Assembly (NCBI GenBank): GCA_038521345.1 | Contig: JBCBKU010000023.1 | Location: 1-46,796, forward strand | From: JBCBKU01 sp038521345 | GTDB taxonomy: Bacteria; Pseudomonadota; Alphaproteobacteria; Rhodobacterales; Rhodobacteraceae | Direction of reading: 5' to 3' | Length of the DNA stretch: 46,796 nt | Shown: one piece after another, positions 33,753-41,742 of the stretch | Numbering within the stretch: the stretch's first letter is position 1 | Layout of the letters: each line of letters starts with the position of its first letter | Made by a program: the position numbers and the translations under genes | Notes under the pieces: generated by a model | Database searches by the model: none | Seen by the model: the letters and a program-made list of their open reading frames with translations, nothing else | Told to the model about the DNA's origin: nothing

Positions 33753-35083
33753 TCCCGCCCAAACCGGTGCCGCGGCCGCGCCGGGTTTCACTCTGGCGGT
33801 ACATGCGACTGTTTCGGGCGGACATCCTGTCGGCCCAGCCCGATCACCTTTATGACGCGCGGATGGCGGAGTTCCGGACGCCGTTCTTCCGATCCTACCT
33901 CGTGAACGAACCGGAGTTGATCCGGACAGTTTTAGGCGAGCGGCCAAGGGATTTCCCGAAATCCGATCGCGTGGGCGAGGGGTTACGACCGCTTCTCGGG
34001 CAGTCAGTCTTCGTGACGAACGGGGTCACATGGGCGCGCCAGCGACGGATCATTGATCCGGCCTTCGAAGGCGGGCGGCTGCGCGATACGTTCCCCGCTC
34101 TCCTCGCGGCCGGGACGGCGGCAGTCGACCGGCTGGCCCCCGGCGAGCAGGATATCGAACCATGGGCAAGCCACGTCGCCGCTGACGTGATCTTCCGTAT
34201 CCTCTTCTCGATTCCGATCGAGGCCAAACTCGCGGCCGAGGTCTTCGACGCGTTCCGGGCTTATCAGCGCACAGCGCCGATCCTGAACCTTGGTGCGTTC
34301 CTTCCCCTGCCACGCTGGATGCCCCGCGGACACCGGTCCGCCGCACGGGAGGCCGCGGCTCGGATCCGGACCGCGATCACGGCGCTTGTCGAGGCACGGG
34401 CGGCCGAGATCCGTGACGGGCGGGCGCCGGATGACCTGGCAACCAAGATCATGACCACACCCGACCCGGAGACTGGTGCATGTTTCGGCCCGGACGAGAT
34501 GGTGGATCAGGTCGCGATCTTCTTTCTGGCCGGGCACGAAACGTCGGCCTCGGCATTGGCATGGTCCCTGTTTCTTCTGGCACGGAACCCCGACGCGCAG
34601 GTTCGGGTGGCCGAAGAAGCACGGCTTTTTGCGGCCGCCCCCGGTTTTGGGGCCCTGTCGCGGCTGGCTTTCACGCGGGACGTCTTTCGCGAGGCGCTCC
34701 GTCTCTACCCGCCCGTTCCCATGATGGTGCGCGAGACCGCCGGTCCCGAGCGGTTCCGGGGCCGGGCGGTGCCGAAAGGGGCGCAGATTGTCATCTCGCC
34801 CTGGCATCTGCACCGGCATCGGCGCCATTGGACGAATCCGGATGCCTTCGCGCCGGAGCGCTGGCAGGATGAGGCGCGCTGTCCCAGAAACGCGTTCCTG
34901 CCGTTTTCGTCGGGCGCGCGGGCCTGCCCGGGCGCAGGCTTTGCGATGATGGAGGTGCCGGTTCTTCTGGCGCTCACACTCGATCGCTGGACGATGCGTC
35001 CTGGCCGTGCAGACCCGGTGCCGGTCGCGCATCTGACCGTACGCGGACGGGACGGTGTTCGTGTGGATATCATCCAAAGGTGA
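33749..35083 (+). CDS. Cytochrome P450
   Basis: A 444-residue soluble P450. The I helix has the oxygen-binding FFLAGHETSASALAW, the K helix EALRLYPPVPMMVRE gives the E-x-x-R pair, and the heme loop is FLPFSSGARACPGAG with the thiolate Cys at about residue 393. No membrane anchor is seen, so redox partners are probably ferredoxins. The sequence style resembles bacterial CYP102/CYP4-like fatty-acid or terpenoid oxidases; no substrate can be given. The gene starts in an ATGA overlap with the hydrolase-like gene. Confidence 0.95.
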   Translation: MIPPKPVPRPRRVSLWRYMRLFRADILSAQPDHLYDARMAEFRTPFFRSYLVNEPELIRTVLGERPRDFPKSDRVGEGLRPLLGQSVFVTNGVTWARQRRIIDPAFEGGRLRDTFPALLAAGTAAVDRLAPGEQDIEPWASHVAADVIFRILFSIPIEAKLAAEVFDAFRAYQRTAPILNLGAFLPLPRWMPRGHRSAAREAAARIRTAITALVEARAAEIRDGRAPDDLATKIMTTPDPETGACFGPDEMVDQVAIFFLAGHETSASALAWSLFLLARNPDAQVRVAEEARLFAAAPGFGALSRLAFTRDVFREALRLYPPVPMMVRETAGPERFRGRAVPKGAQIVISPWHLHRHRRHWTNPDAFAPERWQDEARCPRNAFLPFSSGARACPGAGFAMMEVPVLLALTLDRWTMRPGRADPVPVAHLTVRGRDGVRVDIIQR

Positions 35084-35269
35084 TTCGCTAATCGAACCAG
35101 AAAGCTTGTTCTAATTCAGAATTTTATCCGCATAACTTCAGTTTTCGGCGTATGTTTGCGCCGCTGGGGATAAAATCCGCCGAAACCTTGCCGGTGTCGC
35201 TGCGTTGCCTCTTGAAGCGACAGGTCTCCCAAGGTCACATGGGATATCGTCATGCCGGGGGGATTTGGT

Positions 35270-35569
35270 ATGAGCCTGCCACATGCACTGACCAAGACGG
35301 CCTCTGTGCCCGATGCAGAAGAGGTCCGCAGCCCGGGATGGGCGCCGCCGCGTATCCGTATCGCGGTTCCAAGTTTCGGTCTGGCCTACCGGCGCGTCGA
35401 GCGCGCGGCGCCGAAAGGCCCACGGGCGCAAGACTTCAAGTCCTTGTTTGATGCCGGCATGCGCCCTGCCGATGCCCTGCATCTGCGCCTGACCGAGCGG
35501 GAACGGCGTGAGGCCGCTCGTTCGGTTCGGATCCGGAACGCGCTTTACGGGCGTCCTGACCTCGCCTGA
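35270..35569 (+). CDS. Hypothetical basic protein
   Basis: The ATG at 35270, which follows a CCGGGGGGATTTGGT ribosome site, gives 99 residues beginning MSLPHALTKTASVPDAEEVR. The C-terminal half is helical and basic (ADALHLRLTERERREAARSV, then RIRNALYGRPDL). I know no domain for it. An AT-rich 186-bp stretch upstream is likely to hold its promoter. Its end overlaps the convergent ribbon-helix-helix gene by 25 bases. Confidence 0.6.
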   Translation: MSLPHALTKTASVPDAEEVRSPGWAPPRIRIAVPSFGLAYRRVERAAPKGPRAQDFKSLFDAGMRPADALHLRLTERERREAARSVRIRNALYGRPDLA

Positions 35570-35775
35570 AGGGTTTCAAGGACAAAAACGCGGATTGCCG
35601 AGGCCAGGCCGGCCTCGGTGCCCCGGGCCTCGTCGATTTCGGTCGCCAACGCGTTCAGAGACTGCCCCCTATCCTCGGCGATGGCGCGAAAAGCGGTCCA
35701 GAAAGGTGCCTCCAGCGATACACTGGTTCGGTGACCGCGCAGTGTGAGCGAGTGTTTTACCGGCCGGGCGGACAT
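35545..35775 (-). CDS. Ribbon-helix-helix domain protein
   Basis: The 76-residue protein has the short RHH pattern of PF13467: SLTLRGHRTSVSLEAPFWTA (the strand), FRAIAEDRGQSLNALATEID, and a final helix LASAIRVFVLETLQ. Such proteins bind DNA as dimers, though this subgroup is uncharacterised. It follows the DUF4169 gene by 16 bases on the minus strand, which is its usual neighbour in Rhodobacterales. It overlaps the 3' end of the convergent gene by 25 bases. Confidence 0.88.
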   Translation of the reverse strand: MSARPVKHSLTLRGHRTSVSLEAPFWTAFRAIAEDRGQSLNALATEIDEARGTEAGLASAIRVFVLETLQARSGRP

Positions 35776-35791
35776 TGGAAACCAAGCCGGA

Positions 35792-35986
35792 TCATGTGGA
35801 GGGGTCGCTGTCGTTGCGCCTGGACCCGTCGAGGTGTCGGCGCAACCGGTCCGTTTTTTCCGCGTCGGCCGTGCGCTCGGCCCGTGTCCGACCGAATTTA
35901 GCCGAGTTTGCCTCGGCCTGCCGCTTTGCAGCGGCCCTAGACCGGTCTTTTCTGACCTTATTGAGGTTTATGGGCCGGTCACTCAT
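35792..35986 (-). CDS. DUF4169 family protein
   Basis: A 64-residue, very basic and helical protein, MSDRPINLNKVRKDRSRAAA, followed by KRQAEANSAKFGRTRAERTA. This is the DUF4169 pattern; no function is known. It could bind nucleic acid given the charge. Its start overlaps the stop of a 29-codon ORF as ATGA. It lies between fumC and the RHH gene. Confidence 0.88.
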   Translation of the reverse strand: MSDRPINLNKVRKDRSRAAAKRQAEANSAKFGRTRAERTADAEKTDRLRRHLDGSRRNDSDPST

Positions 35987-36072
35987 ACCGGGACCGCCGG
36001 CCGACAGGAGGTGCCGTACAACGCAACGATCACCTTTGCGCCCTCGACCATGATCCCGACGGGCGAAAGCAT
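35983..36072 (-). CDS. 29-residue coupled ORF between fumC and DUF4169
   Basis: Minus-strand frame reading MLSPVGIMVEGAKVIVALYG and nine more residues (TSCRPAVPV). Its ATG overlaps the fumC stop as TGATG, and its TGA overlaps the DUF4169 ATG as ATGA, so it exactly bridges the two genes. This double coupling is unlikely by chance and suggests a real peptide, or a ribosome-relay element that keeps translation going. I know no family for it. Confidence 0.45.
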   Translation of the reverse strand: MLSPVGIMVEGAKVIVALYGTSCRPAVPV

Positions 36073-37463
36073 CACTTCGGTCCGATCATGTTCTCGGGCC
36101 GCACGACCTCGTCGAAAGTGGTTTCATCCACAAATCCAAGGGCAATCGCCTCTTCCTTTAGGGTCGTCCCGTTCTTGTGCGCGGTCTTGGCGACGGTTGT
36201 GGCGTTGTCGTAGCCGATTTTAGGAGCAAGCGCAGTGACCAGCATCAGGGATTCCCGCATCAGCTTCTCGATCCGGTCGGTGTTGGCGCGGATGCCGATC
36301 ACGCAATTGTCGGTGAAGGCCGCGGCCGCGTCACCCAAAAGCTGAAGCGATTGCAGAACGTTATAGGCCATCATGGGCTTGTAGACATTGAGCTCAAAAT
36401 GGCCTTGCGACCCGGCAAAGCCGACCGCCGCATCGTTGCCCATGACATGGGCTGCCACCTGTGTCAGCGCCTCGCACTGGGTCGGGTTGACCTTGCCGGG
36501 CATGATCGACGACCCGGGTTCGTTCTCGGGCAACATCAGTTCGCCGAGGCCGCAGCGGGGGCCAGAGCCCAGAAGACGGATGTCGTTGGCGATCTTGAAG
36601 AGCGAGGCTGCGACGGTTTTTGTGGCCCCCGACATCTCAACCATCGCGTCATGGGCGGCCAGCGCCTCGAATTTGTTGGGTGCGGTGACAAAGGGCAGGC
36701 CGGTAATCCGCGCCATGTTGGCCGCGACCGTCTCGCCCCAACCCACAGGAGAGTTCAAGCCGGTCCCCACCGCGGTGCCGCCCTGCGCGAGTTCGTAGAT
36801 CCGGGGCAGCGCATCCTTGATGCGCGCGATCGCCATGGCGACCTGATGGGTGTAGCCAGAGAATTCCTGAGCCAGTGTAAGGGGTGTCGCGTCCATCGTG
36901 TGGGTGCGGCCGATCTTTATGATCCCGTCGAACTCGGCGGTCTTGGCTGCAAGCGCGGCGTGAAGCTTTTCGAGACCCGGCAGGGTCACGTCGCGCACGG
37001 TCATGGCCGTAGCGATATGCATGGCCGTTGGGAACGTGTCGTTGGACGACTGGCCCATATTGCAATGGTCGTTCGGGTGAACCGGGTCCTTGGAGCCCAT
37101 GGTGCCGCCAAGGATCTCTATAGCGCGGTTCGAGACGACCTCGTTCGCATTCATGTTGGATTGCGTGCCTGAACCTGTTTGCCACACGACAAGCGGGAAG
37201 TGATCGTCAAGCTTGCCGGTCACGATTTCCGACGCGGCCGCGATCATCGCATCGGCGAGATGGGCATCGAGGGCTCCGCGGGCTTTGTTGGCCTCGGCGC
37301 AGGCCTGTTTGATCACCCCAAGCGCCCGGACAATTGCGACGGGCTGCTTCTCCCACCCGATGGGAAAGTTCTGTATCGAGCGTTGCGTCTGTGCGCCCCA
37401 ATATCGGTCGGAAGGCACCTCGAGCGGGCCGAAGCTGTCGGTTTCGGTACGGGTGGCTGTCAT
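36072..37463 (-). CDS. fumC: Class II fumarate hydratase
   Basis: Fumarase C turns fumarate into malate in the TCA cycle. The 463-residue protein has the family start SFGPLEVPSDRYWGAQTQRS, the TGSGTQSNMNANEVVSNRAI segment, the catalytic HPNDHCNMGQSSNDTFPTAM, and the signature GSSIMPGKVNPTQCEA. Length and residues are intact. An AGGGAAC element precedes the ATG. It sits in a minus-strand run with sspB upstream and DUF4169/RHH downstream. Confidence 0.98.
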   Translation of the reverse strand: MTATRTETDSFGPLEVPSDRYWGAQTQRSIQNFPIGWEKQPVAIVRALGVIKQACAEANKARGALDAHLADAMIAAASEIVTGKLDDHFPLVVWQTGSGTQSNMNANEVVSNRAIEILGGTMGSKDPVHPNDHCNMGQSSNDTFPTAMHIATAMTVRDVTLPGLEKLHAALAAKTAEFDGIIKIGRTHTMDATPLTLAQEFSGYTHQVAMAIARIKDALPRIYELAQGGTAVGTGLNSPVGWGETVAANMARITGLPFVTAPNKFEALAAHDAMVEMSGATKTVAASLFKIANDIRLLGSGPRCGLGELMLPENEPGSSIMPGKVNPTQCEALTQVAAHVMGNDAAVGFAGSQGHFELNVYKPMMAYNVLQSLQLLGDAAAAFTDNCVIGIRANTDRIEKLMRESLMLVTALAPKIGYDNATTVAKTAHKNGTTLKEEAIALGFVDETTFDEVVRPENMIGPK

Positions 37464-37577
37464 GTCGGTGTTCCCTGTTGGCGCGGTACGCCTCGTTTAC
37501 CGAGCACGCGGGCGCGGATCAATTGCAGGAAAGGCCGATATTCCGGGGGCGGCGCCACCTTCACCGGGCGCTCGGGC

Positions 37578-38168
37578 TCAGGTCATCCGCCGCGCCACCG
37601 CGTTCCGGCATCGCGCATCGGTTGTCATGACGAAGGTGATCGCATTGCGCATCCGGTTGAAGCTGTCGCCATAGAAGTACAGTGCTGTTCGGTCCCCGTC
37701 CCAGGTCCGTCCCACATAAAGGCCGGCACCCTCCAGTGCGTCGGTGCACGCCTCAAGCACATCGAGGCGGTCGTCATCTCCGAGGGTGATATCGGCCTCC
37801 GCAATGCTGAGGACAAGACCCTCTGCGGCGCCAAATTTTACGAGGTCGGGTTTCTCGGCATTGCCAACGGTCGACCCCTTTGGTGCATCCAGCCGGGTCA
37901 GGATCGCGGCGACCTCATGCAGGGCACGCGGCGCGTCGGTGACAAGTTTCATGGATATGGCCAGCCCGGCTGGCCGTGTTTCCGTCAGCGCCTGGGACAT
38001 CTGACCTGTCGCCCTGCCGAGGCCGGTCGCGGTCAGGGCCCGGTCGAGCGGACGCAAGAACGTGGTTTCCGGTACGTCTGCGGCAAATCCCAAGGGCAGG
38101 AACGCCGTCGCGAACCGGCCTCTGACACCGGTCTTGTCCATTTTCCGGAGGATGTTCTTGATCAACAT
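37578..38168 (-). CDS. Hypothetical protein between sspB and fumC
   Basis: A 196-residue protein starting MLIKNILRKMDKTGVRGRFA. No signal peptide. The C-terminal half (GLVLSIAEADITLGDDDRLD, then GRTWDGDRTALYFYGDSFNR) looks like an alpha/beta domain with aromatic residues. I do not recognise it. It lies between sspB (137 bases upstream) and fumC (114 bases downstream) on the same strand, so co-transcription is possible. Confidence 0.72.
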   Translation of the reverse strand: MLIKNILRKMDKTGVRGRFATAFLPLGFAADVPETTFLRPLDRALTATGLGRATGQMSQALTETRPAGLAISMKLVTDAPRALHEVAAILTRLDAPKGSTVGNAEKPDLVKFGAAEGLVLSIAEADITLGDDDRLDVLEACTDALEGAGLYVGRTWDGDRTALYFYGDSFNRMRNAITFVMTTDARCRNAVARRMT

Positions 38169-38305
38169 GGGCCGGCGTCGCTCCGATCATCGCGGATGCG
38201 CCCCTACCCAATAAAAGAAATGCGTCGATGAGTGCGGTCGGTCAAGGCTTGGGTGCAGTTTTTCGACCGGTTTCTGGAAATCCGGCACGGCGGCGGGTGC
38301 CGGCG

Positions 38306-38794
38306 CTATTTTCGGAAGCTGTCCAGGCTGACCACCTCGGCGTCGGACTTGGCCGGTGCCGGGTCGCCCGCCGACATGTCCTCTGTCTGGGCGATCGGGT
38401 GGTCCCCCGGGAGGTCCTCGTCGAGATCGTCATCGTCGGTTTCTTGCGTTTCGAAACGCAGCCCGAATTCGACCGAGGGATCCACGAAGGTCTTGATCGC
38501 GTCGTACGGAATATAGAGCGGTTCGGGGGTGTCCCCGAAATTGAGCGTCACCGAGAACCCGTCATCGGTGACATCGAGGTTGTCGTACCAGTGCTGCATC
38601 ACCACCGTCATCTGGTCGGGATAACGGTCCGAGAGCCAATCGGCGATTTCAACGTCCGGATGCATGGTGTCGAAGGTGATGAAGAAATGGTGGTCGCCGG
38701 GCAGGCCCTTGTCGGCGACATCCAACAAAACCTGCTGGATCAGGCCACGCATGGCACTGTGCATCAGGTTCCCGTAATCGATGGTCCAGGGCAT
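38306..38794 (-). CDS. sspB: SspB-type ClpXP adaptor
   Basis: SspB tethers ssrA-tagged proteins to ClpXP. The 162-residue product has the alphaproteobacterial pattern IDYGNLMHSAMRGLIQQVLL, HHFFITFDTMHPDVEIADWL, and LNFGDTPEPLYIPYDAIKTF. The acidic tail carries the XB-like end SDAEVVSLDSFRK. The ATG at 38794, with GGAG eight bases upstream, is used; a longer frame to 38896 has no such support. The tmRNA that makes its substrates is encoded 2.3 kb away on the same strand. Confidence 0.95.
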   Translation of the reverse strand: MPWTIDYGNLMHSAMRGLIQQVLLDVADKGLPGDHHFFITFDTMHPDVEIADWLSDRYPDQMTVVMQHWYDNLDVTDDGFSVTLNFGDTPEPLYIPYDAIKTFVDPSVEFGLRFETQETDDDDLDEDLPGDHPIAQTEDMSAGDPAPAKSDAEVVSLDSFRK

Positions 38795-38867
38795 GCGAGT
38801 CTCCGGCATCAAATCCAACATACGTGTTTCGGACCTGATGGAAAGGGGCCGCAGTCGCGGCCCCGGT

Positions 38868-40169
38868 TCAGGCGGGAAAGGCAAGGCCGAGGACAAGTCC
38901 TGCCGTCGCGGCCACTGCGAGAACGGTGATCACCGAATACTTGAACCGCAGCAGCAGGATCCCCGCGCCGATGGCCAGCAACACCGCCCGCCAATCCAGC
39001 GTACCCGGATCCGGAAGCGCGAGGGTCAGCGGCCCCGCCGATACGGTGCTCACATCTGTAAAGAACACGTGCAGTCCGAACCAGATTGACAAGTTCAGGA
39101 TCACCCCGACGACCGCTGCGGTGATCGCACGCAACGCGCCTGTCAGCCGGGGGCGCGAGGCGATCCATTCGATGTAGGGAGCGCCCGCAAAGATCCAGAG
39201 AAAACAGGGCGCGAATGTCATCCAAAGCGTAACGATGGCCGCGGCAACGGCAAGGCCGAGTCCGGCCTCCTTGAAGCCGGCCAAAAGGCCGACGAACTCG
39301 GTCACGAGGATCAGTGGCCCGGGGGTGGTTTCGGCAAGACCAAGACCCGCCATCATCTCCTCGGTCGTGAGCCAGCCGAACGTGTTGACGACTTCCTGCG
39401 TCATATAGGCCAGCACCGCATAGGCTCCGCCAAACGTGACCACGGCCAGTTTCGAGAAGAAGAGCCCCAGATCGGTCAGGAACGTCGCCCCGCCCAGCCA
39501 GAGCGCGAGAAGCGGTCCCAACCAGATCACGAGCCAGATCCCGATCGTGCGCACCGTGTCCGACAAACGGGCCTGCGCCGCCGGAGGCGGGGCCAAACCG
39601 GGCTCACTATTGGCGCGGATCGCGCCCCACGCCGCGGCCGCGGCGATGATCAGCGGAAAGGGCAGGTTGAGGGCGAAGATCGCCGCGAAGGCCAGACCGG
39701 CAATCACCCAACCGACGCGGTCCCCCAGCGCCCGTTTCGCGACCTTAAGCAGGGCTTCGATCACGATCACCACCACGGTCGCCTTGACGCCAAGCATCAA
39801 CGCATCCACCGCGGGAAGCGCGCCCAGATAGGCGTAGCCGAGTGCCAGCGCCAGAACGATCGCGGCGCCGGGCAGGACGAAAAGAAGCCCGGCGATCAGT
39901 CCGCCGGGCACGCCCCGGAGTTTCCAGCCGGCATAGGTGGCCAGTTGCATGGCTTCGGGTCCGGGCAGCAACATGCAGAACGAGAGGGCGTTCAAGTATT
40001 CCTCTTCACTGAGCCACGACCGTTCGTCGACGAGCTCGCGGTGCATGAGGCCGATCTGCGCAGCCGGTCCGCCGAAGGACAGGATCCCGATCCGTCCGAA
40101 CACCTGAGTAAGGTCAGACAGGGTCGCGCGCGTTGGCGAAAGAGCTTCGTTTGCGGTCATGTCGGTCAT
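38868..40169 (-). CDS. chrA: Chromate transporter ChrA
   Basis: ChrA exports chromate. The 433-residue protein is a fusion of two homologous halves: the first begins FGRIGILSFGGPAAQIGLMH, with LLPGPEAMQLATYAGW; the second repeats as LAVVTFGGAYAVLAYMTQEV, with TTPGPLILVTEFVGLLAGF. About 10-12 hydrophobic helices. The start at 40169 lies in an ATGA overlap with the rhodanese-ChrB gene, so the two form an operon. Longer frames upstream are shadows of that gene. Confidence 0.95.
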   Translation of the reverse strand: MTDMTANEALSPTRATLSDLTQVFGRIGILSFGGPAAQIGLMHRELVDERSWLSEEEYLNALSFCMLLPGPEAMQLATYAGWKLRGVPGGLIAGLLFVLPGAAIVLALALGYAYLGALPAVDALMLGVKATVVVIVIEALLKVAKRALGDRVGWVIAGLAFAAIFALNLPFPLIIAAAAAWGAIRANSEPGLAPPPAAQARLSDTVRTIGIWLVIWLGPLLALWLGGATFLTDLGLFFSKLAVVTFGGAYAVLAYMTQEVVNTFGWLTTEEMMAGLGLAETTPGPLILVTEFVGLLAGFKEAGLGLAVAAAIVTLWMTFAPCFLWIFAGAPYIEWIASRPRLTGALRAITAAVVGVILNLSIWFGLHVFFTDVSTVSAGPLTLALPDPGTLDWRAVLLAIGAGILLLRFKYSVITVLAVAATAGLVLGLAFPA

Positions 40170-40915
40170 CTGCGGGCTCCTTCGTGTCTTGCCGGCGCGT
40201 CTTGGGCAAAAAGGCCGTCGAAGATTGCCAGCGCCGCCTCCGATCTGTCTTCTTCGGTGTCGTAGAGCGTGGCCAGTCCGCGAAGAAGTGCCCCGGCGTG
40301 CCATGCCGCGCCCCTATCGGCTGCGTCTGTGACAAGAACGCGACGATCAAGCTCAAGTGCGGCGAGGCCAAGGGTTTTTGTGAACTCTGCCAATCCGTTG
40401 GGTGCCACATGTGCGGCGGAAAACACCTCAGCCGCTGCCGCAACCTGATCGGTATCCACAAAAAGGAACCGCGCCGACCGGTCGACAAAGCGACGAACGA
40501 CCCAGATTGCAGCGATGTCGCCGGGATCGGATCGCCGGGGGGCGATCCAAAGTGTGCGACCCTCCCGGCGGGGCGGCAGGGCGGTGGCGTCAAGCGTTGG
40601 CGCGGCCATCGTGTTCGTCCAGTTTTGCATGCCGCCAACCAGATAGCGCGCCGAGACGTTTTCGCCTCTGGCCCAGCTTGCAGCGACCTGGCTGAGTTTC
40701 CGGCCTTTCTGGCAAACAAAGACCGGCGATTGCCCGGCAAGGCGCGGCAACAGGTGGGGCAAGGTTTCGTGGGGCCATCGCATGGCCCCGGGGATCAGAC
40801 GCGGATCGGCGTCGAAATCCGCGTCAGCGGTCACGTCGATCACGGGCGGGCACCGAGGTGTTCCAATCCTCGGCAAAAGGTCGGAAACGGTCATGGACAA
40901 GGGACATTCAGGCAT
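40166..40915 (-). CDS. Rhodanese-ChrB fusion, chromate resistance
   Basis: 249 residues. The N-terminal 110 residues form a rhodanese-like domain: PPVIDVTADADFDADPRLIP, GAMRWPHETL, and an active loop VFVCQKGRKLSQ with the Cys. The second half (TLWIAPRRSDPGDIAAIWVV, FLFVDTDQVAAAAEVFSAAH, LGLAALELDRRVLVTDAADR) resembles the C-terminal domain of ChrB chromate-resistance proteins. The product probably senses or helps reduce chromate, or controls chrA. The first ATG (40915) has an AGAGGA element upstream. The downstream ATGA overlap joins it to chrA. Confidence 0.88.
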   Translation of the reverse strand: MPECPLSMTVSDLLPRIGTPRCPPVIDVTADADFDADPRLIPGAMRWPHETLPHLLPRLAGQSPVFVCQKGRKLSQVAASWARGENVSARYLVGGMQNWTNTMAAPTLDATALPPRREGRTLWIAPRRSDPGDIAAIWVVRRFVDRSARFLFVDTDQVAAAAEVFSAAHVAPNGLAEFTKTLGLAALELDRRVLVTDAADRGAAWHAGALLRGLATLYDTEEDRSEAALAIFDGLFAQDAPARHEGARR

Positions 40916-40967
40916 AAGGCATCCTCTCGGGAACGAGCCGGATGCGACGCTTGGGCGAAAGCCTGAC

Positions 40968-41306
40968 GGGGTGTTCGCAGGAACCCCTTGGGTTGAATGC
41001 AGGCTTCTGTTGCCAGGTGCCTGCGAACCCCGCCTTACGCTGCTAGGCGCAAGGGCTTAGATTTCGGTCTTGTTACCGCTTAAGCGGCAACTGCGACCGG
41101 AGCACGATTGTCGTTGGCAATTATGCTGTCTGGACCGGTAACGGTGGTACCTCACCGAGCGAAAGCAAACACCTTTACACGTTCGTCGATCCTGTTTCGG
41201 CCCCAAGATCCCTCCAACGACGGGGTTTTGGTGGAGCCGCCGGGTACCGCCCCCGGGTCCGATCCGCTTATTCCGTGCGCGTTTATCGCCATAGTCCCCG
41301 AGGGAA
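40968..41306 (-). ncRNA. ssrA: Two-piece (circularly permuted) tmRNA precursor
   Basis: Read on the minus strand. The acceptor piece comes first and ends in CGGCTCCACCA (CCA at 41229-41231). A 24-nt intervening segment (41205-41228) follows, then the coding piece starts GGGGCCGAAACAGGATCGAC at 41204. The acceptor stem pairs GGGGCCG with CGGCTCC and contains the G3-U70 pair that marks alanyl-tRNA synthetase substrates. The tag ORF is at 41080-41118. The 3' end holds a large helix GGGGTTCGCAGG/CCTGCGAACaCCCC at 40968-41031. This permuted arrangement is the known alphaproteobacterial form; the outer ends given are approximate. Confidence 0.93.
41080..41118 (-). other. ssrA: tmRNA tag reading frame, ANDNRAPVAVAA
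   Basis: The tag ORF in the coding piece reads A-N-D-N-R-A-P-V-A-V-A-A then TAA. The ANDN start and the VAVAA end fit known alphaproteobacterial tags, and the hydrophobic Ala end is what ClpXP and ClpAP recognise with SspB. The resume codon is GCC. Confidence 0.94.
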
Positions 41307-41313
41307 CGCATCA

Positions 41314-41342
41314 GAGATAACGACCGTGCGCTTCCAAATCAA
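41314..41342 (-). promoter_or_regulatory. Candidate promoter of ssrA
   Basis: Minus-strand TTGATT (41342-41337) and TATCTC (41319-41314) with 17 bases between. A start near 41306 would give an acceptor piece of about 78 nt, a credible size. The -10 element is weak, and ssrA could also be read from the DUF4345 gene upstream. Confidence 0.3.
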
Positions 41343-41351
41343 GCGCGGCGC

Positions 41352-41705
41352 TCAGGCGTTCAGCACCAGAAGCGCGCCGCCCACCACCGCCTCCACAGCG
41401 AAGAAGACCCATTTGCGGGGGGTCGACGGCCGGTCGAGACCAAGGGAGGTGGCGCGTCCGATGGCCGCCCCGGCCCAGGCCCAGCCCACCATCGCATAGG
41501 CCTCGGAGGTGCCGATCAGCAATGCGCCGATCCCCAGACCGACGAAGAGTGCGCCTGCCGAAGCCCGTATTTCGGACGGGCCCATGGTCGATCCGTCACG
41601 CGGTGCAAGGGCGAGGGCCCCCATCGTGTATCCCGGTGCAAGCCAGCTGATCGCGCCGATGCCGATAGACAGGATGGCGGCGAGGATGTTGACGAGGTCG
41701 ATCAT
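41352..41705 (-). CDS. DUF4345-like membrane protein
   Basis: A 117-residue protein with four hydrophobic segments: VNILAAILSIGIGAISWLAP, SAGALFVGLGIGALLIGTS, AMVGWAWAGAAIGRATSLGL and VFFAVEAVVGGALLVLNA. It resembles the DUF4345 family (small four-helix membrane proteins, function unknown). AAGGAG lies upstream of the ATG. It is divergent from the DinB-like gene with 37 bases between starts, and ends 40-50 bases before ssrA on the same strand. Confidence 0.8.
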   Translation of the reverse strand: MIDLVNILAAILSIGIGAISWLAPGYTMGALALAPRDGSTMGPSEIRASAGALFVGLGIGALLIGTSEAYAMVGWAWAGAAIGRATSLGLDRPSTPRKWVFFAVEAVVGGALLVLNA

Positions 41706-41742
41706 GAAGGCTCCTTTGAGCGATAGGCAGAGGGGGGCGAAG

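Noticed and set aside
41057..41311. An 84-residue minus-strand reading frame
   Set aside because: It runs across the tmRNA acceptor piece, intervening segment and tag in the wrong frame; the RNA gene explains the sequence.
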